Of a DNA stretch of 64,000 bases, positions 47,201-57,050 are shown one piece after another. Origin of the DNA: Ischnura elegans (lineage: Eukaryota > Arthropoda > Insecta > Odonata > Coenagrionidae). Each line of letters begins with the position of its first letter. Position 1 is the stretch's first letter. The stretch covers positions 140,120,198 to 140,184,197 of the forward strand of contig NC_060246.1 in NCBI RefSeq assembly GCF_921293095.1, written 5' to 3'. The notes under the pieces are model-generated. The model did no database searches. It was given only the letters and a program-made list of their open reading frames with translations, and had not been told where the DNA came from. Both the position numbers and the translations under genes were made by a program.

Positions 47201-48736
47201 AGCTCCACGGGATGGGCGCGCAAGCGAGGGAGGAAGGTGAGAGGAGTTTGGGGTGAGGGTTTTGTGACGGGTGGAAGGGGTGAAGTTGATGGTTGCTGGG
47301 CAACTGTAGGCGACGCGAAAAGGGAAGGCTGCTACAGAGGGAAGGGGGGAGTGCGGCAGTGGGGTATGAGAGGTAATGATGAGTCAGTGGAAATTAGAAA
47401 AGCCCGCTGCGAATGCCGCATCCCATTCCCCCGACTTCGAAATTTCGAATTTTTTTTACGCTTTTAAAAATCGCAAAAGCGTATTGTGCGCGTCGGGATA
47501 TTCGCTCGTTTGTTTCATTTTTGATTGGAAAGAGCGTCGGCCGCCGCTGGGCTCCGCGCGCCGCTAATCGGGCCCAGCGGCTCCTGGCACAAAGCGAGCG
47601 ACAACTCCTGCGTAATCCTAGTCCATCCTGCCGTGTCTCATCCCCTGCTGCACGCTTTTCCCCCGTGGAGCGCGTCATGGTGAGCTTTTTTGTGTGTAGC
47701 TTGGCAGTAATGGGAGCAAAAGTCTATTGAATTTTCAGCATGCAACGGCAAAACGGTCCGTCATATTTGAGGTGAATTGGAAGTTCAAGATCTAAAGTTG
47801 TTTTCTTTGAACAATGAATAAAAATGATTATTAAGTACCAATTAGGAATAGGAGCAAAGTGCTGCTGAATTTTCAAGGTGTAGCATAAAATTTTGTGGCT
47901 GCCCAAAGCTCATGTTATTTATGTGTATTTTCATTCCCTTAGAGTGAGGAATGTGTGATTTTGAGTTAGTTAGAGTGAAGGGATTCATAAATGAGTCAGC
48001 ATACTTCTATGTACAAAGTTATAACACAGACATTCGAACAATTGATATCCTCCTTGATCCTATTTGATTCTTAAGTTATGATAATATAAATATTTGTGAA
48101 TTTAGTCTCATTAATTTGGGCAAGTGGCTCATTTCAAGCTAAAGAAGATTATTCATAATTACTCTGTGGAAAAATTTGATGCTTTGTGGTGTCAAAGGAA
48201 AGAGAATTTTTCTCCAAGTTTTCTCAGTGATCGAGTGCTTAGCTGTTACCCATGTCGAAATTGAACGCTAGGCCTACTTCGGTTTACATTATTCCGGTAT
48301 TATTACTACGATGATTTAATTTTTCTGTTGTAGGTAATGCTCAAAATGAGGCAATCGATTTGAAGTATCCACTTCATCACCTCTCAATTACCACTGTCTT
48401 TTTACTCTCAGAAAAAGCAATTTTGCAACAAAAGCGTTGCGTTACATTTTATTAGCCCTGAATGAAAGATATTAAATATTTCCGACTTCGATCGATATTG
48501 GATTGCAAAGATGGATCGATAGAAAACAGATATGTGACTCGAGGAAATTCTGAAAATAGGTGTGTTTAATTGTATGAACATTTTAATAATTTCCTAGCTA
48601 CTTTAGGATTCTTCAACGAATGGTTTAAAACAGTCAATCAAATTAATACGATAAATTTTATGCCTCAGCCTAACATGCCTATTTAGTGAACATGTTTGCA
48701 TTGATAAAGGTGTAATGATGTCTTAATCGTATTAAG
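44241..48736. other. Non-coding, with GC-rich patches at about 46050-46560 and 47190-47690
   Basis: Most is AT-rich. 46050-46560 is of mixed composition; the minus frame 46048-46350 (100 codons) reads into a CAG|GTAAAT donor-like site near 46076 but matches nothing I know. 47190-47690 is purine-rich then CpG-rich (GGCCGCCGCTGGGCTCCGCGC near 47540) with an ATTGG box at 47523, reminiscent of a promoter but without a supported gene. Confidence 0.4.
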
Positions 48737-49114
48737 GTTTCCTGGATATCACACAATTACTTACACCACTTATTTTTTTTACAGAGCGCGACCCGGGTTT
48801 CAATGAATTATCATCATCTTCAGGCGCAAATTATGATTTGTTTATCTTATTATTGTTACCTAGTTACTTGATGAGTTTTAAAACGGACACCAGAATAGTT
48901 ATTGAATAATTTATTTATAAAATATATAATTATTTTATTAATATATAGTAATATATTACTAAATAAAATTAAAATTAAAAATAAATAATTAAAATATAAT
49001 AATATATTATAATTTATATAATTTGCACCTGAAGATGATGATAATTCATTGAAACCCGGGTCGCGCTCTGTAAAGAATGTGTGGTCTAAGTAATTGTGTA
49101 TTATCCAGGAAAAC
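48737..49114. mobile_element. Non-autonomous element with inverted arms of about 95 bp
   Basis: The outer ends are GTTTCCTGGATATCACACAA and (reverse complement of the right side) GTTTTCCTGGATAATACACAA. The arms continue through ACAGAGCGCGACCCGGGTTT, CAATGAATTATCATCATCTT and GCAAATTA, with 62 nearly unbroken matching bases from ACAGAGC inward. The middle (about 48835-49015) is very AT-rich. No convincing duplication was seen at the ends, so the exact boundaries and superfamily are open. The minus frame 48856-49143 is just AT-rich text. Confidence 0.78.
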
Positions 49115-50880
49115 ATATGATGAAATATCACAAAGCTAATCAAGAGTTGGTGAATTTTTTTTAAATCGTAATATCCATGCGTCGAAAGGCCTGCCGACGA
49201 GTATCAAAAGCAGTATCATAACATCCATATACCTCGAATAGACATCTGTTTAACGTTTCAGTGACTAAAAAAATGGATCTGGTGCTTTGGAAAACAGGCT
49301 ATGCATGAAGTTTTATATCAATGCTTTGAGAGACCCGTTTTTTTGTTTACCTGTCATTCAATTGCTCTTCGATATCATAAATGTTTATTTTTTGATACAC
49401 GCGAGCATCCGTCCTTACGTTTCGTGGGTTTGAGTTTTTTTTGCAGCCCGGCACTAATCGAGAGCTTCGTGTCGCGCTGCCATCACTGTTTCCGCAGCAG
49501 TCTATTCACACCATTTCCTACGGCTATCACCCCTCGCGTATCCAGCACACACCACTGTGGAAGCCTAGGCCCATTTCCCTTCATTTCTCTATTCATTTCA
49601 CGATCACTCCCCCTACCTTTTGTATCCCTGTATCTTTGACACCCCTTCTCCAAGTTCTTTTCTATTCAACCTATCTTCCCACTCTATTTCCTCATCATGC
49701 ATACCTCCGTCCCCCACCCACTCTCGACTACTTTTCCTACAACCTCTTGGTTCTCTTTATCTTTGACAACCTCCCCAACTTCCTCACTATTCGGTCCTAA
49801 CCTCCCACTCTACTTTTCCATTCTCTCATCCTTGATTCCCCTCCTCCCCACGGCGCACTGCCTTAACCCTCCCTTCCTCCCATCCCCCACATATCTGCCT
49901 TACCCCTCTCTTTCTTCTTCCCCCCCACCATCCCCCGACTCTCCTGACGACACCCTTTTGTTACGCATCGCCTGATTGGCATCATCACCCGGGCAACGGG
50001 CTCCCTGGCGGTGGAATCTGACATATGAAAAGGGAAAGGGAAGACAGAGGAGGAGGGAAGTGTGGGGCGGGCGAAGGGATTTCTGTGAAGGGGGTTTGGA
50101 GAATCGGATTCCCTTCTGGTGTGTCGGTGCAGTCGGCGAAGCGCGCGGGTGGTTGGCAACTCCGCGAGATGAGATCTCCACTTCTCTCTCTCTCTCTCAG
50201 CCTCCTCCGCATTCCTCCCTTTCGATTTGATACATTCCCCCATACTCCACTGCACTACCTTCTCCCCCTTCTTCCATTCCTCTCTCTCCACACTCTCGTC
50301 CAGCCTTCACTATCCTAAAAAAAAAACTTCATCCTCGACGACCATTCCGATTCTCCTTCACATTTCTCGGCCCTTTCTTTGTCTCCTTTCGCCTTCACTT
50401 TAATAAGTATTTTCGGTCACCGATTCTATAAAAGCCAGTATTTTGTCCCCAAGCTCATAAAAGCATGAATTATGTGATATTTCTGACGAAAAATCTGGCC
50501 AACAGGTATTTAGATTAATGAAGGAATTCATTGATATGATTGAATATTAATCTGTAATCCGATATTTTCCTGGTATCGATGCCGGTCAGTTTTTCTGTAC
50601 TAAAGGAATGCAGAGAATTCTATCCCTTGTTATTGGTAATGAATAAAATACGAGAATATGGGTTTTAATTGTTTAAGATATATTTTCATACTGAACCAGC
50701 CATTGTTACTATGAATTGTAAATTACGACACAAATTTTGAATCATGTTTGCGATGCTACAGCCAGGTAAATCTTTTTCCCATACTTTATGCCAAAGTAAT
50801 TTTGATATGAAGGAATGTTTATTTTTATATACTCTTCTATTCGTCAAATCATGAACGTTGATAAAAAAAATTAAAAAAAT
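49115..50880. other. Non-coding, with a pyrimidine then purine island
   Basis: Top-strand C/T-rich text at about 49500-49975 switches to G/A-rich at 50020-50110 and back to (CT)n (50181-50198) and C/T-rich to about 50300. The overlapping frames on both strands are low complexity. 50400-50880 is AT-rich and featureless. Confidence 0.45.
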
Positions 50881-51190
50881 TAATACCGCGTTTCAATAAT
50901 CATTCCGCATTTTTTATTTGCACTTAATGGACCCATGTGTTCAACTACTAGCCTATGCGATACTTAAATCACCATTGAAAAGACTAATCAGTACTTTTTG
51001 ACCGATAACTACTTTTTTGGTCGATAACGCAATTATTACACCGTTTGAATAATCACTGCATTTTTTTGTATTTGCACTCATGTTTGAAATATGTCCAACT
51101 ACACTCCTATGAAGTACTGATACTCAAAATCACCGATGAAGAAATTAATCAGTACCACTTGACCAATACATATTTTTTTCGGTTGAACCG
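50881..51190 (+). repeat. Diverged tandem duplication, period about 152 bp
   Basis: Unit 1 (about 50881-51032) and unit 2 (about 51033-51190) share collinear blocks: ACCG-GTTT-AATAATCA, GCATTTTTTATTTGCACT, CAACTAC...CCTATG, AATCACC-ATGAA, then CTAATCAGTAC and TTGACC. They differ at perhaps a quarter of positions. Old local duplication, or two units of a diverged satellite. Confidence 0.7.
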
Positions 51191-52639
51191 AAAGCCATTA
51201 TTTTTTCCATCACTATCCCCCACAGTCCATCCCATTTCCCATCCGTACTCTTGTCTCGCCGTTCCCATTCTGAAATTCACCCCCACCGACCAATGCCGAC
51301 TCTCCGTTCGTTCCCTCTCGCTCCGTCCACGCATCTCTGCTCCACGTATCTCTACTTTATTAGCCCCGTCGCGGTGATGGGAGCTCTCAGCGTGATGTGG
51401 CCGAGGGTGGGTTTTGGGCGGCGGGTGAGACGGGCGGGGTGTTTGCGGGCCGGGGCGATAATAACTCGTGCAAAGCACCACGCGGCTTAGGGGGCTGGCC
51501 GGCCGGCCGGGATGGACCCGAAGGAGGAGGCGAAGCGGAAGAGTGGGGCGTGGGGTTGTGCGGTGGACGGCACGGACTGGCGGCGGAAGTGAGGTGGGCA
51601 CTCGCGGGGTGGGTAGACGAGGGTCCGTCGAAAAAGGGGGTGGGTTGGTCGGTCTCTAGGGCGTGTGGACCGAATAGCGTGGGTAACGCTCTCTCTCTCT
51701 TTTTTCCTGTTGGCCACCCTGGTCTGTGTGTGTGAGGCCCGGACGCGTTGAATGGTGGGCGTTGGGCTATGGTGTGATGAGTCATGGCCAGGGTTTTATT
51801 AGTTGCTCATATACACCTACATAATGCTTTGATGTTTGAATCGCACGTTTTAGTCTCTCGTCTTCCACCGCGAGTCCGGGAGTGTAAATATGGTGGGGGT
51901 GATGGCCATGCATTTAATGTGGTGGTACCCGCGACTCCCTCAACCTCTCCATACACCCCTTCCCTTACCCCTCTCTCTTTCTCTTATGGTAATATTTTTC
52001 CTGAAATAATTCGGATTTTCCACAGCCGTGCACGTCATTTCTCTTTGAACTTTTCAAGTATCAGTTTGAAATGGTATTTTTGAGCGGCGGAGCGATTGGG
52101 AATCGAATTTCGAGGAATTCACCGGTTCATGCAATGGATTCAAATGTGCTCGGAAAATTGAGATGCCTCTTGCCGTTTGCCTCGTGAGCCGATTTCTTCC
52201 ATTCCATTTGCCATGCATGCACCGTGCCCATTAGCGTCATAGGTGGTTTCATATTTCCGCTAAAAATGTTTTCATCAAATATACTAGGAAATGGAGCTCT
52301 CGGATTTTATACGTTTTTTTAAAACACTAATCTAATTAACAGTAATCAGAAACAGTTTCAGGCTCAGCTTGAGGCAAATATTTTACATCCACATATTTGG
52401 AATAAGCTTTTGAAACTTTGTCACTGAAATGCGAGATATTCATGCATTTGTTTCAAATATTTGACCAACGTATCTCTCATGAATGTCATTTTTTGGTCAT
52501 GGCAAATCCAGGAAATGGAGTGCAGTTTTTAACATAAATATAAAAAATATGTAGATTTGAAATGGTGTTGGGATATATGAGCTCTGGTATGGTATTTGAA
52601 GGAGGCGGCTGATAGCTGAGGTCATTTTCGCCATTAGGG
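51191..52639. other. Non-coding, with a GC-rich island at about 51230-51990
   Basis: The C/T-rich top strand gives way to strongly G-rich sequence at 51390-51660 (with GGCCGGCCGGCCGG near 51497). Several frames are open on both strands simultaneously, as expected of stop-poor GC-rich DNA. 52000-52640 is AT-rich without features. Confidence 0.45.
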
Positions 52640-52883
52640 AAGGTTAGAGAAATAAGGGTAGTGTGAAACCCAGCGTCGTCATTAGCTTGCTCTTAACGAA
52701 AAGCGTCAAGTGGACAACGGCTTAACGTCCTATCCGACGGACAGCGTGTTGCGCTTCGATCATCCTCAACACAACACTCAGGCAGAGATCTAGTAGTCTT
52801 TTTAAAATCTTTGCCACCGACAGTATTCGAACCTGGACCCGCTGGGTGGGAAACTACGCTCTACCATCAAATCAACTCGATCC
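52640..52883 (-). mobile_element. tRNA-derived SINE
   Basis: Reading the minus strand from 52883: GGATCGAGTTGATTTGATGG then TAGAGC is an A-box-bearing tRNA-like 5' arm. GGTTCGAATAC (about 52825-52835) is a good B box at normal spacing. The body continues through AGATCTCTGCCTGAGTGTTG and ATAGGACGTTAAGCCGTTGT to about 52640. The B box is better kept than in the copy at 24 kb, and the bodies do not look alike, so these are two SINE families. Confidence 0.8.
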
Positions 52884-54169
52884 TCTAGACGAATCGTTTT
52901 AATTTAATTATTTTAGATGCTTCCTATCATTTTCTTAATATGAATGAAATCCAGCATAAATAATAATATTCTCGTTTCACGACAAAACATCATGGAGTTC
53001 TTTTTTACATGAAGTGTTCAATAGTCTTGAGTGCAGTGAATAAATCCAGACGCGATATCTTGAATTTGGATACTTGTGCGAGGCATACATTTCCCCTTAT
53101 ATAATGCAGAATTTTACTGCTCTCCATTTGCGCCTGTCACTGGAAATTACGAGCTCTTCATCGGGAGGTTATCCCCCAGAGACTCCTGCTTTGAGTTCTC
53201 GCGAGATTGAAAGCGATGAGAACGGAGAGGGGAGCTGACAATAAAGGAGGAGATGGAGAGGTAGCAACGGGTGGCAAGGAGGAGTGCAGGCAGTTGGGGT
53301 GAGTTTCGAGAAAATAGAAGGAGCTCCGTGAATTAAAACGGAGGAGGAGCACGAAGGCTGGAACGGATTTCGAATGTACTTGAAGTGACGCGGAAGGGAG
53401 TGGCAATACAAGGGAGAGAGAGAGGATTACTCCCTCTTTGCGAGACGGGGTGGGTACCTTATCCGAGACGATTCTCCTTCCACGCGATGAATTTAAATGC
53501 GGTGGTGGTATGGTGCCATTTAATTTCACCAAGTGGGTGCAATGAGTCGAAATTGCTACCGAACGCTTTGGAAGAAAGGCTGCATTTCGCCTCTCATTCA
53601 TTTTTTGGGAAAATATAACGATGCGAAATATTTGTTTTTTTTAATGCGCAATGCTCTTTTTTTTCCTTGTGACACCATTTTCAGGTCCAGGACGATACCA
53701 AGTTTCTTTTAAAAAATTGGTATTAAATTTTCACATGGAATAGGCCGATACCGTTAGTTTTATCTTTTTAAGTACACCATTTCAATGTTGCTTAGTGGAT
53801 AAATTTAAAGGATTGAATTCCTGGCTATGCTGTACGTGCAGCTTTGGATTTACCTGCAAAATTTGATGGAGATCCATATTATAATTATATCGAAAACCAA
53901 TATCAATACCAGGATAGTGACCGATGAAAAGTGCTATATTGAATCAATATTTATACATTTTCGGCTAATAATTCAATATTTCGCGGAGGAGTTGTTGTGA
54001 TTTATGCAAACATCATTTCCACAAAAATGGCAAGGATAAAGCTCTAGAGCTTTCCTCGACTCGATGTAGAAGCACCAGGGATTCCCAAAAGCGCCAGACT
54101 ACGTTCCCTGAGTTTTCCACGCAGCAATTCCTCGAATTAGTGACAGGAACCGCGGGTTGGTTCAGATAC
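52884..54169. other. Non-coding, with a purine island at about 53210-53430
   Basis: The minus frame 53158-53601 (147 codons, Ser/Leu/Pro-rich) is the antisense reading of G/A-rich sequence; no domain. The rest is AT-rich. LINE sequence may begin somewhere before 54170 but cannot be recognised. Confidence 0.4.
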
Positions 54170-54253
54170 GGCCTTCTCTCCTTCACACATGTTCTACTGC
54201 CATATATTCTCGAAATTTTCAACCATTCTTAATCTTACTCTCAGTTTCCAGCT

Positions 54254-54865
54254 GTGTGGAAAAAGGGCCTTATTACACCTATACGCAAGGTCAGTAAACC
54301 CGTAAATCCCTCAGATTTTCGACCTATCTCAATTCTCTGCGGCCTATCAAAAACACTAGAGAGAATTGTTCATACTCAAGTTTTTGAATATCTCAAACTG
54401 CACGATAAACTTGATTCTTATCAGTCGGGCTTCCGTAAAGGCTTTAGTACCCAGACTGCCTTGATCAAAGTCACACACGACATTCGTCTCGCCACCGACA
54501 ACAAACTGATCACACTTATGGTATTATTTGATTTCAGCAAGGCATTCGATCGAGTGAACCATTCTCTGCTCTTACGTAAACTGAAATCCCTCAGTTTCTC
54601 TAGTTCCGCCCTGAACTGGTTCCATTCCTACTTGACGGGCAGAACTCAAGCAGTCAAGGGCCAGGGTAGTGACATATCTTCTTGGCTCCCGGTCTCATGC
54701 GGTGTCCCACAAGGCTCCGTCCTCGGACCTCTCTTGTTCACTCTGTATACTCTCGATCTGACTAAGAGCATCACTCACTGTAAATATATGCTCTACGCAA
54801 GACGACTTACAAATATATGTTCATTCTACCGTAGAAGAGCTTCCATACAAAATCCACATGATTAA
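54254..54865 (+). pseudogene. LINE reverse transcriptase, N-terminal part
   Basis: In-frame text upstream of the GTG at 54254 reads FPA then VWKKGLITPIRK, the start of the RT domain. Then come DFRPISIL (residues 21-28), YQSGFRKGFSTQTAL (about 56-70), FDFSKAFDRVNHSLLLRKL with the first catalytic Asp (about 91-109) and GVPQGSVLGPLLF (about 148-160). The next block should be the Y-A-D-D catalytic loop. Here it reads YARRL, so both Asp are lost, and the frame then slips and ends. The element therefore cannot encode an active RT. Motif wording fits the CR1/L2/Kiri group better than RTE or Jockey. Confidence 0.85.
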
Positions 54866-55016
54866 CTCAGAAATTCGCTCAATATGCAGCTGGGCTGATT
54901 TAAACTGCCTTCAGTAAAACCCAAACAAAACCCAAGCTATAATTTTTTGTAATAAAAGACTTCTAAACACAATTGCTTATGAAAGCCTCCCAAATTTAAG
55001 TGTCGCTTCCACCACT

Positions 55017-55652
55017 GTGCCGGTTACCAAGACTGTAAGATATCTTGGACTCACGCTCATCTGCAATCTATCATGGGATCAGCATGTGCTCGAAGTATGT
55101 AATAAAGGGAATAAGGCTCTTTATTTATTGAAACTACAAAAGAAAAATCTCCCTATTTCCACGAGTATTATGCTTGTCACACGTGTTATCTTCCCCATTA
55201 TTGATTATTTTATACAAGTCTATAATGACTTACCTATTGTACTTGAAATGTGTTTGCAACGGTTAATTAACTCCTGTGTTAGATTTATATTTGATTTACG
55301 TAGAGATGAACATTTGTCCAAATTCTACACTGATCTGAATTGGTTACCTCTTCACAGCCGAAGGGATTATATCCTGGGATCTTTTCTGTTCTCCTTATTC
55401 CAAAAACAGACTCCTGTATACCTGTACGAATTATTCATCCCCCGCAAAAAAGTTACTGGAATTTCCACCCGCCGTGTTTCTGACCTTCAAATTCCCCAAG
55501 CCCGCACTAATATATATTTCAAATCTTTTCATCCAACTGCGTCTAGATTCTGGAACTCTCTTCCGCCAAATATAAAGTCGTCAAAATCACTTCAGTCGTT
55601 TAAAAGAAGGCTGTACTCGTATTTGAAGTCTGGGCTTAATTCAGTCTCCTAA
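55017..55652 (+). pseudogene. LINE ORF2 C-terminal part
   Basis: A continuous frame that resumes the same protein after about 150 bp of frameshifted sequence. VRYLGLTLICNLSWDQHV (about residues 8-25) is the post-RT YLG motif followed by the LSWxxH block. RLINSCVRFIF, DLNWLPLHSRRDYI and FNRASRFWNSLPP-type text (here ASRFWNSLPPNIKSSKSLQSF, about 183-203) form the conserved C-terminal region. It ends at a normal-looking terminus. With the first part it accounts for about 55-60% of a usual ORF2; the endonuclease is absent. Confidence 0.85.
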
Positions 55653-55920
55653 ACTCATTACAGCTATTATCTTAAAGTTGTAATGTTAACAAATATTTCT
55701 ACATAAATATGCATATGTATGTGTGTATTTATTACTGTCTAAGTTAAAAAATATACTTCTGTGTTATTAGTATTGAATATTTTACATCTTTTGTATAAAT
55801 ATCAACTACTTGTCAAAATTCCTTTGTTAAGATTTAGAACATTTCCTGTATTTTCCATTTTTTTTGCTCTCATAGGTTTTACCTAGAGCATAATAAAAAT
55901 ATTCTATACTATTCTATTCT

Positions 55921-56856
55921 CTCGGTCGAGGGGTCATTAAAAATAGGTACCTGATAACTCGCTTTCCCTCACGTCGAGAGAGAAATTTTAGGGTGAGAAT
56001 AGAGATCAAAGGTCAACAGTCAATAGAAGGAGATATCTTACAAGGGAAAAACGAGTTTGCGATTTGACCTCTCTGAGGCACCCCTGCCTCCTCTGATGGT
56101 ATAGTTAATATGTCATTTTGCTAGAATTGTTCTGGAGCATCATATATTCTTCCTCTATTCATGGGTCTCATTTTCTGAATGCGAATATGAGATTTGTTAA
56201 CGAATTATTTCGAAGCAAAAAAATAAAACCCTCCCCAAAACTTTCCAGGAAAATCTAAATTTTGACTGAAATATTACCCCAACAATTTCATCAGATAACT
56301 CTCTCCGTCCCTTTCTCTTCCTTTCGCGAGAACTCAAAAGTCCTCCCGGCTCATTCATTTGAGAGTAAAAGAGTGAGAAAGGCACCACGCTTATATATAT
56401 ATATCAACACAAGTTGCGAACACTCCAGGTCGGGAAGTTGGGCCGTCGGTTGGAAATGGAGCATTGCCTCTCCGATTTCACCTTGGACAGAGCAAAGATC
56501 CGGCGGGAGAGAGGGAGATTGAGGGGAGTAAACAAGGGAAAAGCCTCGGGGTGGGGAGAAAGAAGGACTCTCATTGGGAAGGGCGTTGGGTGGTGTGGGG
56601 GAAGGGCCTTGGTGTGCGTGAAGTGGGCCAAGAGGAAAGAGTGAGTGGCGCAGTGACTGTTTTTTGTACTTCTCCCTGCTCATTTTAGACGTAGAACGTG
56701 AAGAGCAGGTGTGCCGGTTGCTCAGTGCAATAAAAACTGCCAAGTGCTATTCTAAGAGGAAACAAAAATGTATAAGAGCAACCATAGGCTTCTGCGCATT
56801 AGGCCAATATGTCCTAATTACGTGATTCCATCTTTCCCACTGGTAAATAATCACCT
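55921..56856. other. Non-coding, with a purine island at about 56430-56640
   Basis: Short (TA)n near 56394-56403, then G/A-rich plus-strand text. The frames on both strands over it (56262-56522, 56351-56743, 56414-56644) are low complexity. No element recognised. Confidence 0.4.
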
Positions 56857-57050
56857 TTAATAATGAAATACACTTTGTTTTTCCACACTCAAAGTTTATA
56901 TTTTTTCAATTTTATTACCGGTTTCAGCTATGACACCATTATCAAATATCTTACAACAGTATTTGATAATGATGTAATAGCCGGAACCGGTAATAAAATA
57001 GAAAAATAATTATAAACTTGTGGATGAAACTAAGTGTCTTTCATTATTAA
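56857..57050. mobile_element. Palindromic MITE, 194 bp
   Basis: TTAATAATGAAATACACTTT at the left end matches the reverse complement of the right end, TTAATAATGAAAGACACTTA. The match continues through AAGTTTATA, ATTTTATTACCGGTTTC and ATTATCAAATA almost to the centre, so arms are about 90 bp around a small loop. Both ends carry TTAA, which could be part of the palindrome or a TTAA duplication. No coding capacity. Confidence 0.8.

Larger units (their letters stand above)
54170..55920 (+). mobile_element. 5'-truncated CR1/L2-like LINE, broken
   Basis: Frame-shifted RT-start text (LLPYILEIFNHS, then ILNLTLS) appears from about 54190, then the two ORF pieces annotated separately, then about 270 bp of AT-rich 3' UTR. 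The end is a short ATTCT-type tandem (about 55899-55919) and not a long poly(A). Short 3' tandem repeats of this kind are typical of CR1/L2-group LINEs, which agrees with the protein motifs. No target duplication was found. Confidence 0.75.
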
